The notes beneath the pieces are model-generated. The model was given only the letters and a program-made list of their open reading frames with translations, had not been told where the DNA came from and ran no database searches. A DNA stretch of 64,000 nucleotides from CATQHS01 sp963422655 (GTDB taxonomy: Bacteria; Actinomycetota; Acidimicrobiia; Acidimicrobiales; Aldehydirespiratoraceae): the NCBI GenBank assembly GCA_963422655.1, contig OY730440.1, positions 1,550,001-1,614,000 on the forward strand, given 5' to 3'. Below, one piece after another: positions 1-8,036 of this stretch (position 1 is its first letter; every line of letters begins with the position of its first letter). The translations under genes were made by a program, and so were the position numbers.

Positions 1-633
1 CATGAGGTTCTGCACACCGTGGCCAGCCCGGCTGTGACCTACCTGCTGTTCCTTGCCGGTGGGGGGTTGATCGTATTCGAGCTCTTCACGGCCGGAGTCG
101 GCCTGGCCGGTGGAGTCGGAGCGGTGGCTTTCCTGCTCGCTTCCTACGGTCTGGGCGTGCTTCCGGCTCGGGGCTGGGCCGTAGGTCTGCTGGTCGTCGC
201 TCTGTTCGGGTACGCAGTCGACATCCAGGCCGGAGCGCCCCGAGTATGGACTGTCATCGCCACCACATGCCTGCTCATCGGGTCGCTGACCCTGTTCGAC
301 GGGACATCGATCTCGTGGATCACGTTGGGGGCCGGAATCGCAAGCTTGGTGACGGCCATGGTGTTCGGCATGCCCGTCATGGTCCGGACCCGGTTCGGGA
401 TACCGACTATCGGACGGGAATGGATGATCGGTGAGATGGGCACAGCCCGTGACCGCATCGAACCCGAAGGGGTCGTGATCATCCGGGCCACACCGTGGCG
501 GGCTCGTACCAACCGGGCCACACCCGTACCGGCGGGCGATCCGGTGCGGGTGGTGGCCATCGACGGGCTCATTCTCGAAGTAGAACCGGCCCAAGGTGGG
601 GCCCGCGACTACCGAGACCGGCGTCGTTCGTAA
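1..633 (+). CDS. NfeD family membrane protein, C-terminal part (5' end outside window)
   Basis: The frame is open from the first base, so this is the tail of a longer gene. A GTG at 19 could start a short form, but the residues before it (HEVLHTVASP) resemble the link that joins the ClpP-class serine protease domain to the membrane part in long NfeD proteins. The visible part has about four or five hydrophobic segments over its first 120 residues. A soluble, beta-rich tail follows, fitting the OB-fold NfeD domain. NfeD proteins act in the cytoplasmic membrane, usually beside a stomatin/SPFH partner, in membrane quality control; the partner is not in the window. The family call is fairly secure from hydrophobicity and layout; presence of the protease domain is inferred. 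Confidence 0.75.
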   Translation, partial: HEVLHTVASPAVTYLLFLAGGGLIVFELFTAGVGLAGGVGAVAFLLASYGLGVLPARGWAVGLLVVALFGYAVDIQAGAPRVWTVIATTCLLIGSLTLFDGTSISWITLGAGIASLVTAMVFGMPVMVRTRFGIPTIGREWMIGEMGTARDRIEPEGVVIIRATPWRARTNRATPVPAGDPVRVVAIDGLILEVEPAQGGARDYRDRRRS

Positions 634-723
634 AACTGTGCTCGAAAACTGACTTTTATTGCTGTTTCTCTTGTTTGCAAGTGGTTAAGTCTGCTAATTG
701 TGGCTTCCTACCCAGGAGTGACA

Positions 724-1059
724 ATGGCGCTTCAATTCGACGAACCTTTCCAATGGCGACAACTAGCCGCCTGCAGAGGCCCACACCACGCCTCCGTATT
801 CTTTCCCCCCACCCGGACCGAGCGCCGGGAGGAGAAGAGGGAACGAGAGAAGCGGGCCAAAGCCATCTGCAATGACTGCGTGGTGCACGTTGATTGTCTG
901 GAGTACGCCTTGCACATCCGCGAGCAGCACGGTATCTGGGGCGGGCTCAACGAGTTGGAACGTCGAGAGATACTGATGAGCCGGCCTCCGACCGGCAGTG
1001 ACTTTCGGGAAGATACCGACCCATGGCCCGACGGGACTAGGCCGAGTCAGGAGCGGTGA
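724..1059 (+). CDS. WhiB-family iron-sulfur transcriptional regulator
   Basis: This 111-residue protein has the four cluster-binding cysteines of the Wbl family at C17, C49, C52 and C58 (C-x2-C-x5-C in the second group). After them comes the GIWGG turn (residues 70-74) and a basic tail with ERRE. Wbl proteins bind a [4Fe-4S] cluster and usually act with the primary sigma factor; they are restricted to actinobacteria and their phages. The ATG at 724 is chosen over an in-frame GTG at 700 because AGGAG at 714-718 sits five bases before it. The 3' end overlaps the convergent selB by 13 bases. Which Wbl class it belongs to cannot be told. Confidence 0.92.
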   Translation: MALQFDEPFQWRQLAACRGPHHASVFFPPTRTERREEKREREKRAKAICNDCVVHVDCLEYALHIREQHGIWGGLNELERREILMSRPPTGSDFREDTDPWPDGTRPSQER

Positions 1060-2771
1060 TCGGGTAGTCGGGGGCCGGCGATACGGAGATCACCGCGTCG
1101 GCGGGTGGCCCCGGTGGCATCCAACCGGGCCAGCAGAGCCAGGGTGTACTTTCGGGTCGTCCCCCAATCAGTGCGAACCTCGGCCACCGTGACTCCCGAC
1201 GGACGCACGGCCAAGAGGCGGGCCAAGGCCCCGGCCGCTTCATCGACAGCCGAAGCCGCGAAATAGATGCCACTTTCTTCGATAAGTGCACCCCTGCGTA
1301 CCAACTCCCGTAACTCGCCGGGATCGACACCACCGGGGGGTGGGGGTGAGAAGGGCCGAGCCGCAGCCGCGGCCACGAACGGATGCTCAGACAGCGGATC
1401 GTCACCACCGGTGACCCGAACCCGGCCCGAGTCCATCACCACTGCGGGCAGCGTCGCGGCCACCGCCCGTTCCAGGTCGTCGAGTCGGGCCGAATCCAGA
1501 CCCAACCGGCCGGCTCGAGCCACGGCCACAGCCAGCCGAGCCCGAATATCTTCCAAGTGCTCGGGTGCCACCGCCCATGAGCCGACGTCGGGGGTTCGCC
1601 GCACACCGGTCAACAGTTCCAGTCGATCGACGTCGATATGGCCCCGCTCCTCTATCACCCGTTCCACCGACCGGTCGGGACGGGCCCGGGCCGCGGGTAG
1701 GACGGGATCGATGTCCAGTATTTCCCCGCCGCCCACCGTCTCGTCACGGCCCGACTCGCGCAAGATGAAGCGATCGCCGGGGACGAGAGGCAGGGGTCGG
1801 CGCAGATAGAGCCGCACCGGGCCGGTCCGGCCCGGGCCGATGGCCTCGGAGCCCAGCACCCGAACCCTGACCGGATGCTCACCCGAGCCGACATAGGCGA
1901 GGTAGGCGCCCCGACGGGTGAGGGCGTGTTCGAGCGAGGCCAGCACCGACAGCCCGGCGTCGACCATGGTCGTGGTGTGCCATTGCCCACCGCCGACCAC
2001 GACATCGCCCCGGCTCGCGTGATCTCGATCGACGCCGGCCAGGTTGATGGCCACCCGGTGGCCGGGACCGATCCGGGCACAGGGCCGGTGAAAGCTCTGT
2101 AGAGCCCTCACTCGCACGGTTCGCCCTGAGGGCAGCACCACCATCGAGTCCCCGGTCTTCACCTCACCGGTGGTCAGGGTTCCCGTCACTACCGTGCCCG
2201 AGCCCTTGGCTGCAAAGACCCGATCGATCCACAGCCTCGGACGGCCGTGGTCGGCGGCGGTGGGGGTAATTACCAACAAGTCGTCCAGTGCTCGGACCAG
2301 TTCGGCTTCTCCGATGCCGGCAACGAGGTCGACGTCGACTACCGGGGCTTTGGACAGGAACGTCCCGGCCGTTCGTTCGGCGATGTCGAGTCGGGCCAGT
2401 TCCACCAAGTCCTCGTCGGTCCGGTGAACCTTGGTCAACGCCACCAGCCCTCGCTCGACGCCGAGCAGCTCGAGGATGCGAAGATGCTCCTCGGATTGAG
2501 GCATCCATCCCTCCGGGGCGGCCACGACGAACAGGCAGGCGTCCACGCCGCTGATTCCGGCCAGCATGTTCTTCAGGAAGCGCACATGACCGGGGACGTC
2601 CACGAAAGCCACCTCTCGACCTGACGGCAGCGACATCGACGCGAACCCGAGGTCGATGGTCAACCCCCGCTGCTTCTCCTCGTCGAGACGATCGGGGTCG
2701 GTGCCGGTCAGGGCTTTGACGATCGTGCTCTTGCCGTGATCGACGTGACCGGCGGTGGCGATGACGTGCAT
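1047..2771 (-). CDS. selB: Selenocysteine-specific translation elongation factor SelB
   Basis: SelB delivers Sec-tRNA(Sec) to UGA codons that carry a SECIS element. The 574-residue protein starts with an EF-Tu-like GTPase: G1 GHVDHGKST, a switch-region RGLTIDLGF and G3 DVPGH. EF-Tu-like beta-barrels follow, then C-terminal winged helices ending with the DWGTTRKYTLALLARLD segment typical of the last winged helix. It overlaps selA by one base (TGATG), so the pair is translationally coupled. The G4 motif, normally TKxD or NKxD, reads TKVH here (H116, codon CAC at 2424-2426), an unusual loss of the aspartate that selects guanine. The length is slightly short for the family. Confidence 0.95.
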   Translation of the reverse strand: MHVIATAGHVDHGKSTIVKALTGTDPDRLDEEKQRGLTIDLGFASMSLPSGREVAFVDVPGHVRFLKNMLAGISGVDACLFVVAAPEGWMPQSEEHLRILELLGVERGLVALTKVHRTDEDLVELARLDIAERTAGTFLSKAPVVDVDLVAGIGEAELVRALDDLLVITPTAADHGRPRLWIDRVFAAKGSGTVVTGTLTTGEVKTGDSMVVLPSGRTVRVRALQSFHRPCARIGPGHRVAINLAGVDRDHASRGDVVVGGGQWHTTTMVDAGLSVLASLEHALTRRGAYLAYVGSGEHPVRVRVLGSEAIGPGRTGPVRLYLRRPLPLVPGDRFILRESGRDETVGGGEILDIDPVLPAARARPDRSVERVIEERGHIDVDRLELLTGVRRTPDVGSWAVAPEHLEDIRARLAVAVARAGRLGLDSARLDDLERAVAATLPAVVMDSGRVRVTGGDDPLSEHPFVAAAAARPFSPPPPGGVDPGELRELVRRGALIEESGIYFAASAVDEAAGALARLLAVRPSGVTVAEVRTDWGTTRKYTLALLARLDATGATRRRGDLRIAGPRLPDHRS

Positions 2772-4033
2772 CAGTCGACCAGCGCTCGCAAAGCCCCGGC
2801 CACTTCGTCGTCGTCGTCGGGGTCGATGGTGCGCAGATCGACGACGGTTGTGTCATCGGTGACCCGGGCGATGATCGGGCGGGGCCGAGAGCGCAGCGCC
2901 GCGGCACGGTCACCGGCCAGAGCCACCCCCACCGACGGGATCTCCGCACCGGGCAGAGTGCCGCCGCCCGGTGTGGACATGACTTCGACAACGGTCAAGC
3001 CGTGGTAGGCGCCGGCCCGGGCCCGCAGATCCTCGATGCTGAGCATGGCCATGCGCCAGAACGGTATGGCGAATCCGTCGCCATGAAGGTAGTGCAGGGC
3101 CGTTTGCTGCAAGGCACCGACTACGAGCGAGCCGGGTCTCAAGGCTCGGGCCAGCGGGTGACGGGCGCAGGTGGCCACCAGCTCGGCTCGGCCGGCAATC
3201 ACCCCGGCCTGGGGGCCGCCCAGAAGCTTGTCGCCCGAAAAGGTGACCAGGGCCGCGCCCGCCTCCAGGATCTGGCGAGCGGCCGGCTCTGCTCCCAACC
3301 ATCCGGGCGGACCGCCCGGCAGCCATGGGCACCGGCTGTCCAGCAACCCCGAACCGATGTCGACCGCCAGCGGAGGACCGAGGTCAACCAGATCGGCGGC
3401 CCGGGGAGCCTCGGTGAAGCCCACGATCCTGTAATTCGACTGGTGCACCTTCATCACCATGGCGACATCGTGGGCCGGGTCCGTCACTGCAACCTCGAAA
3501 TCGTCGCGGCGGGTGCGGTTGGTGGTGCCCACCTCCACCAGCCGAGCCCCGGAGCGGGCCATCACGTCCGGGATCCGGAAACCTCCTCCGATCTCGACCA
3601 GCTCCCCTCGGGACACGACCACGTCTCGTCCCTCGGCCAGCCCGGCCAGAACCAGCAACACCGCGGCGGCGCCGTTGTTCACCACGATGGCAGCTTCGGC
3701 ACCGCAGGCTCGAGCCAGCAAGGCCGCCGCGCTGTCCATGCGAGAACCCCGTTCGCCCGTGGTCAAGTCGAGCTCCAGGTTCGAGTAGGCAGCAGCTTGT
3801 TGCCACGCCACCGGGGCCCGCCCCAGATTGGTGTGCAGCAGCACGCCGGTGCCGTTGACCACCGGGGTCAGCAGTCGGCGCCGGGCGACCTCGGCTCGGC
3901 CCCGGGCCGAATCGGGATCGCCGACTGCCAACGCCGATCGGGCGGCTGAGACCAGCATCGGGTGGGGCAAACCGATATCAGCCAGCGAGCGGGCGAGCCG
4001 GTCGACCGAAGGCGGATGAGCGGGACTGGTCAC
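2771..4033 (-). CDS. selA: L-seryl-tRNA(Sec) selenium transferase
   Basis: SelA converts Ser-tRNA(Sec) to Sec-tRNA(Sec) using selenophosphate. The 420-residue protein is a fold-type I PLP enzyme. The cofactor lysine is K269 in SGDKLLGGPQAG, and the conserved NGTGVLLHTNLGRAP lies near residues 60-74. A GTG start at 4033 is used. Only 35 bases separate it from the divergent fxsA. It is followed directly by selB (one-base overlap). Neither selD nor a tRNA(Sec) gene was found in the window, so the rest of the pathway must be elsewhere. Confidence 0.95.
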   Translation of the reverse strand: MTSPAHPPSVDRLARSLADIGLPHPMLVSAARSALAVGDPDSARGRAEVARRRLLTPVVNGTGVLLHTNLGRAPVAWQQAAAYSNLELDLTTGERGSRMDSAAALLARACGAEAAIVVNNGAAAVLLVLAGLAEGRDVVVSRGELVEIGGGFRIPDVMARSGARLVEVGTTNRTRRDDFEVAVTDPAHDVAMVMKVHQSNYRIVGFTEAPRAADLVDLGPPLAVDIGSGLLDSRCPWLPGGPPGWLGAEPAARQILEAGAALVTFSGDKLLGGPQAGVIAGRAELVATCARHPLARALRPGSLVVGALQQTALHYLHGDGFAIPFWRMAMLSIEDLRARAGAYHGLTVVEVMSTPGGGTLPGAEIPSVGVALAGDRAAALRSRPRPIIARVTDDTTVVDLRTIDPDDDDEVAGALRALVD

Positions 4034-4056
4034 GAGGTCAGGCGAAGACTGCCACC

Positions 4057-4062
4057 TACTAT
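4057..4062 (+). promoter_or_regulatory. Possible -10 box of a leaderless fxsA transcript
   Basis: TACTAT ends six bases before the fxsA ATG. This spacing would put the transcription start at or next to the start codon, as in the leaderless mRNAs common in actinobacteria. No Shine-Dalgarno sequence precedes that ATG, which fits. No -35 box was identified, so the call rests on one hexamer. Confidence 0.35.
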
Positions 4063-4068
4063 GACACC

Positions 4069-4464
4069 ATGCTCGTGGTCTTGGTGGTGCTGCTGATAGG
4101 TGTCCCCATCTTGGAGCTGTACGTCATAGTGCGGGTCGCGGTCGGTATCGGAACCCTCGAGACCATCGGGCTGTTGATCTTGGTCTCGGTGGTCGGCGCC
4201 TGGCTGGTACGGCGAGAAGGGCTCGGGGTGCTGGCCCGGACACGACAACGGCTGGCACGAGGCCAGGTACCGGGCAACGAGCTGGTCGACGGTCTGCTGA
4301 TCCTGGTGGCCGGCTCGCTGATGCTCACACCGGGTTTCCTCACCGATGCCCTCGGGCTGGTGCTGCTGGTTCCGCCCACTCGCATCGCGGTACGCTCGGT
4401 GCTGGTCCGGAAGTTGCGGAACCGGGTTCGGTCGGATTACGGGCCTCTCGATATCGACAACTGA
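4069..4464 (+). CDS. fxsA: FxsA family membrane protein
   Basis: This 131-residue protein has two N-terminal hydrophobic segments with the family signature PILELYVIV (about residues 13-21). A VGAWLVRREG stretch follows, then a third hydrophobic region with the conserved LMLTPGFLTD (about residues 84-93). FxsA is a small cytoplasmic-membrane protein, first known for easing phage exclusion when overproduced; its cellular role is unclear. It is read divergently from selA and ends ten bases before the convergent mrp. Confidence 0.92.
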   Translation: MLVVLVVLLIGVPILELYVIVRVAVGIGTLETIGLLILVSVVGAWLVRREGLGVLARTRQRLARGQVPGNELVDGLLILVAGSLMLTPGFLTDALGLVLLVPPTRIAVRSVLVRKLRNRVRSDYGPLDIDN

Positions 4465-4474
4465 CCAGCATCGA

Positions 4475-5674
4475 CTACTGACCCAGCGCTTCGTCGGTTA
4501 CCACAGTGTCAGCGGCCTCGGCGGTATCGAGCGCGGCCAGAGCCGCATCGAGCATGCGGGCGCTGCACCCGACCATCTGAACCGGCGGAACATGCTCGGA
4601 GGTAACGGCCCGGGCCACGGCCCGGAAGGCCTCGGCCGCGGCGCCATCGCCCAACACGGCCGGTTGGCCCCGGTCGCCGCCGGCGGACACGGCCGCTTCT
4701 ATGGGGATCCGGCCCAGCAATGCCACGCCCACTTCGTCGGCCAGTCGGGCCCCGCCCCCGGAACCAAACACGGGGTAGTGCTCGCCCGCCGGAGTTACCA
4801 GCTCCGACATGTTCTCGATCACGCCCACGATTCGCAGGTAGTTCTTCCGGCCCATGTCCACCACTCGGGCTGCCACCTTCTGAGCACTCAGAGCGGGGGT
4901 GGTGACGACGATCATCTCGGCCCGGGCCAACCTTCTGGCCAGGCTCATCTGCACGTCTCCGGTGCCCGGCGGCATGTCGATGAGCAGGTAGTCGAGATCG
5001 TCGCTCCACGCGACGTCCTCGCAGAAGTGCTGCACGGCTCGGCTGAGCATGAACCCCCGCCACATCAGAGCCGAATCCTCCCGGTCGATCAGGAACCCCA
5101 TCGAGACCACCTCGACCCGGCCGGCGCCGATCCGGCGGGTCAATGGAACGATCTTGCGGTCCAGCGAGCTCAGCTCGCCCTCCACTCCCAGCATGCGAGG
5201 AACCGAGAACCCCCAGATGTCGGCATCCATCACCCCGACCCGGTACCCGTCGGCCGCCAGCGCCGCGGCCAGATTGGTGGTGACCGTCGACTTGCCGACA
5301 CCGCCCTTGCCACTGGCGATCATCAAGATCTTGGTGGTGGGCGCGATGGAGTTGGCCGGAGCCTTGCCAGCCGCGTTCCGCCGAGCCTTGGCCATAGCCG
5401 CCGCCTTTTCCGGTTGGGTCAGTTCGGCCCAGGTGATCTTCACTCCGGTAACGGCCGGCAGCGACTCCAACCTGGTCTTGACGTCACGCTGGATCTGGGC
5501 CCTCAGCGGACACCCGGCCGTGGTCAGGGCGATCTCCACCCGGATCTGGCCGCCAGGGTCGACCACAGCTCCTCGAGCCATGCCCAACTCGACGATATTG
5601 CTGCCCAACTCCGGATCGATGACACCCTCCAGAAGCTTGAGCACCTCGTCGGCGGTGGGCAAGACGGTTGTCAC
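4475..5674 (-). CDS. mrp: Mrp/NBP35-type ATP-binding Fe-S carrier
   Basis: This 399-residue protein has an N-terminal MIP18/DUF59 domain (about residues 1-95, with GVIDPELGSNIVELGM), then a P-loop ATPase with the deviant Walker A GKGGVGKST and the DMPPGTGD segment. Mrp proteins carry or assemble Fe-S clusters. The C-terminal CxxC pair of many Mrp proteins is absent, as in other actinobacterial members. The open frame extends to 5833 without similarity. I chose the GTG at 5674 because the DUF59 domain begins right after it and it leaves room for the divergent Fe-S carrier gene. No clear ribosome-binding site supports this start. Confidence 0.9.
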   Translation of the reverse strand: MTTVLPTADEVLKLLEGVIDPELGSNIVELGMARGAVVDPGGQIRVEIALTTAGCPLRAQIQRDVKTRLESLPAVTGVKITWAELTQPEKAAAMAKARRNAAGKAPANSIAPTTKILMIASGKGGVGKSTVTTNLAAALAADGYRVGVMDADIWGFSVPRMLGVEGELSSLDRKIVPLTRRIGAGRVEVVSMGFLIDREDSALMWRGFMLSRAVQHFCEDVAWSDDLDYLLIDMPPGTGDVQMSLARRLARAEMIVVTTPALSAQKVAARVVDMGRKNYLRIVGVIENMSELVTPAGEHYPVFGSGGGARLADEVGVALLGRIPIEAAVSAGGDRGQPAVLGDGAAAEAFRAVARAVTSEHVPPVQMVGCSARMLDAALAALDTAEAADTVVTDEALGQ

Positions 5675-5812
5675 TACCGGAATGCTACCGTGGCCCTTCG
5701 AGTTGGTTACCGGTATGGTGAGAGCCGACTCGGAGCTCACCGGCCCAGCCGAACCCCCGAGTCGTCCACCGCCCGTATCCTGCCCTTGCCAGGAAGTTTC
5801 CCGGAGGTCATC

Positions 5813-6133
5813 GTGATTACGCTCACCGAGCATGCCGCCAGCAAAGTTTCCGAGCTCATCGAGGCTGAAAGTGAAGAAGGCTTGGCCCTTCGGGTCGCGG
5901 TGCGGCCCGGCGGTTGTTCAGGATTCTCATACGAGATGTACTTCGACACCGATTTCGGCAGCGACGACCGCCGGGTCACTTACGGAGCCGTCGAGGTGGT
6001 AGTGGACCCGTCCTCGGCCATGCTGTTGCAGGGGGCGACGCTGGACTACAAGGACGGCCTGCAAGACGCCGGCTTCTCGATCGACAACCCGAACGCTCAA
6101 CGCACTTGCGGGTGCGGCCAGAGCTTCAGCTAG
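5813..6133 (+). CDS. A-type iron-sulfur carrier (IscA/ErpA/HesB family)
   Basis: The 106-residue protein has the three conserved cluster cysteines of A-type carriers: C35 in GGCSGF, and C99 and C101 in the C-terminal CGCGQSF. Such proteins accept a cluster from a scaffold and pass it to target apoproteins. The GTG start at 5813 is fixed by GGAGG at 5803-5807, five bases upstream. It is divergent from mrp, another Fe-S factor, and is followed 32 bases later by a [2Fe-2S] protein gene, so the three form a plausible Fe-S neighbourhood. Confidence 0.95.
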   Translation: MITLTEHAASKVSELIEAESEEGLALRVAVRPGGCSGFSYEMYFDTDFGSDDRRVTYGAVEVVVDPSSAMLLQGATLDYKDGLQDAGFSIDNPNAQRTCGCGQSFS

Positions 6134-6165
6134 CCGCCGAGCCCACTGACCGCACCCGGCCCCGG

Positions 6166-7734
6166 ATGGGCGGAGCCGAACCCCGCGGATTCGATCTGCT
6201 GATCGACGGTTCCGTCGTTACCGTCACCGATGACCGGGCCACGCTGCTCGACGTGGTGAGGGACCAGGCTCGGATCAGATCAGTAAAGGACGGGTGCAGC
6301 CCCCAGGGCCAGTGCGGTTGCTGCACGGTGCTGGTGGACGGACAGGCCCGGGTCGCCTGCGTGACCCCGGCCCGACGGGTGCAAAGCCGCCGGATCGTAA
6401 CCTTCGACGGGCTCGATCCCGATTTACGCGCTCGCTGGACCCGCGCCTTCACCGCCACCGGAGCCAGCCAGTGCGGTTTCTGCACGCCCGGGATCATCTG
6501 CCGGTTCGTGGCGCTGACCGCCACCGGCGCCGATCACTGCGACCGGGCCATAGCCGGTCGGGCGCTGGCCGCCCACCTGTGCCGCTGCACCGGATGGCAG
6601 CCGATCGTGGACGCCTGGACCTCCTACCCCGACATCGACTCGGGCTGCGAATCGCGGCCAAGGCCGGGCCGGGCCGATGCCGACCGACGAGCCACCATCG
6701 AGGGACGATCTGCTCAGTCCACCGGCCCCCATGCGGCGGCCGGTGAAGGGGGGTTCGCCGACGATACTGCCCCCGATGATGCTCTGGTGGCCATGCTGGC
6801 TGCCGACGGCTCCACCTGGGTCACAGCCGAAACGGTGACCGGCGCCCGGGCCGCGGCCGCGGCCGGACCGGGGCGCCGCACCACCGCGGCCTGGGATCCG
6901 CCGATCGCACCTCCGCCGGGCCGGTGGGACATCACCTTGTCCACGAGTTGGGTGGAACCCGGTTACCTGGAGACGGACGCAGCCTGGTGCGAACCGGGGG
7001 GTGAGCCGGCGTCACCGCTGGGCAACGGCGGCGCATTCGGCGGGAAGCAAGCGTCACCGGTGGCCCGGGTCGCTCGACGGCTGGCCGACCAGCATCAGCG
7101 GCCGGTGCGGGTGCTGTGGTCCCGCCCCGACGCCACCGCCGGAGGCCCCAAGCGGCCACCGATCGGCGCTGGCGTCCGAGCCGACGGGACCGGCGTCGTC
7201 CGGATAGCCAGAACCCCGGAGGTGGCCAGGGTCATCAGGCAGTACGCACCGAGCCTGGAGGTGGAGGAGGTGGACGTCGCCGGACCGCCCACGTCCAGTG
7301 CCGTACGGGGCGCCGGCTGGGTCGAGGTTGCCGTGCTCATGGCCGCGGCCCGAGGGTCGGCCGGGTCGGTGGTAGCCCCGGACGGGGGCCGGGCTAGGGC
7401 CTCAGTGGCCCGGGACGGATCGATAGCGGTATCGGTACGAGCCGGCCGCCCCCTCGACGAGACCGTCCTGCGCTCGTACTGCACCGGAGCCGCCCACATG
7501 GCCCTGTCGTGGGTGACCAGCGAGTCACTGGGCGTGGACTCCACCGGCGTGGTGCACGATCTGACCATCCGGTCATTCGGCATCCTCAAAGCCTCGGCCA
7601 TGCCCAAGGTGGAGGTGACGATCGAAGCCGACGAAACCGAACCTGTCAACGGCAGCGACGCCGTGTTCGCGGCCGTAGCGGCGGCGGTCTGGATCGACCG
7701 GGGCCTGCCGCCGGTATGGCCCACCCGGCGCTGA
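6166..7734 (+). CDS. Compact xanthine dehydrogenase-like protein ([2Fe-2S] domain fused to a shortened molybdopterin-type domain)
   Basis: The 522-residue protein starts with a complete CoxS/XdhC-type [2Fe-2S] module: C44, C50, C53 and C65 hold the plant-type cluster; C103, C106, C139 and C141 hold the second. After a linker comes a region like the molybdopterin subunit of the xanthine dehydrogenase family, with NGGAFGGKQ at about residues 287-295 and a C-terminal GAAHMALSWVTSE segment. Full Mo subunits are about 750 residues; here only about 370 follow the Fe-S part, and no FAD domain is fused. It could be an oxidoreductase with a partner subunit encoded elsewhere or a protein that no longer binds cofactor. 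The ATG at 6166 is where similarity begins. Confidence 0.7.
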   Translation: MGGAEPRGFDLLIDGSVVTVTDDRATLLDVVRDQARIRSVKDGCSPQGQCGCCTVLVDGQARVACVTPARRVQSRRIVTFDGLDPDLRARWTRAFTATGASQCGFCTPGIICRFVALTATGADHCDRAIAGRALAAHLCRCTGWQPIVDAWTSYPDIDSGCESRPRPGRADADRRATIEGRSAQSTGPHAAAGEGGFADDTAPDDALVAMLAADGSTWVTAETVTGARAAAAAGPGRRTTAAWDPPIAPPPGRWDITLSTSWVEPGYLETDAAWCEPGGEPASPLGNGGAFGGKQASPVARVARRLADQHQRPVRVLWSRPDATAGGPKRPPIGAGVRADGTGVVRIARTPEVARVIRQYAPSLEVEEVDVAGPPTSSAVRGAGWVEVAVLMAAARGSAGSVVAPDGGRARASVARDGSIAVSVRAGRPLDETVLRSYCTGAAHMALSWVTSESLGVDSTGVVHDLTIRSFGILKASAMPKVEVTIEADETEPVNGSDAVFAAVAAAVWIDRGLPPVWPTRR

Positions 7735-7757
7735 CAATGCCCAGCGTCGGTGTGAGG

Positions 7758-7949
7758 TCAGCTCCGGTAGTGATCGGTGTTGGAGATAGCGAGGTACTCG
7801 TTGGGGTTGCCGTCGGCATCGACGTTGGCGGCATCCACACCGGACTTCACGAAGTGCCCGAGCATCCCGGCCACGATGGCCCCGGTTCCGGTGATCACCA
7901 TCGGGAACACGACCACCAGCAGGCACACCATCGCGATCGCGCCGGACAT
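7758..7949 (-). CDS. Small single-pass membrane protein, unknown
   Basis: A 63-residue open frame starts with a strongly hydrophobic stretch (about residues 3-30, including MVCLLVVVFPMVITG). A short polar tail with several aspartates and asparagines follows. I do not recognise a family. The hydrophobic helix at the N-terminus and the position between two convergent or independent genes make it plausible. No good Shine-Dalgarno site is visible. It may equally be a chance frame. Confidence 0.45.
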   Translation of the reverse strand: MSGAIAMVCLLVVVFPMVITGTGAIVAGMLGHFVKSGVDAANVDADGNPNEYLAISNTDHYRS

Positions 7950-7973
7950 GCGCCCGAGTCTAGACCAGCAACC

Positions 7974-8036
7974 ATGAACGACTTGCCCTCACCGTCGGGA
8001 CCGGGCAGCCGGACGAGCCCGAACCAGCAACCATGA
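7974..8036 (+). other. Possible 20-codon leader peptide overlapping the next gene
   Basis: An ATG at 7974 opens a 20-codon frame whose TGA (8034-8036) overlaps the next gene's ATG (8033) as ATGA. Both ATGs lie in copies of a 19-base direct repeat (7964-7982 and 8023-8041, ACCAGCAACCATGAACGAC), so the leader probably arose by duplication of the start region. Whether it is translated is unknown. Confidence 0.3.

Noticed and set aside
634..723. tRNA(Sec) or other RNA gene near selA-selB
   Set aside because: The AT-rich gap has no cloverleaf-like arms or terminal CCA pattern; it more likely holds the whiB promoter.
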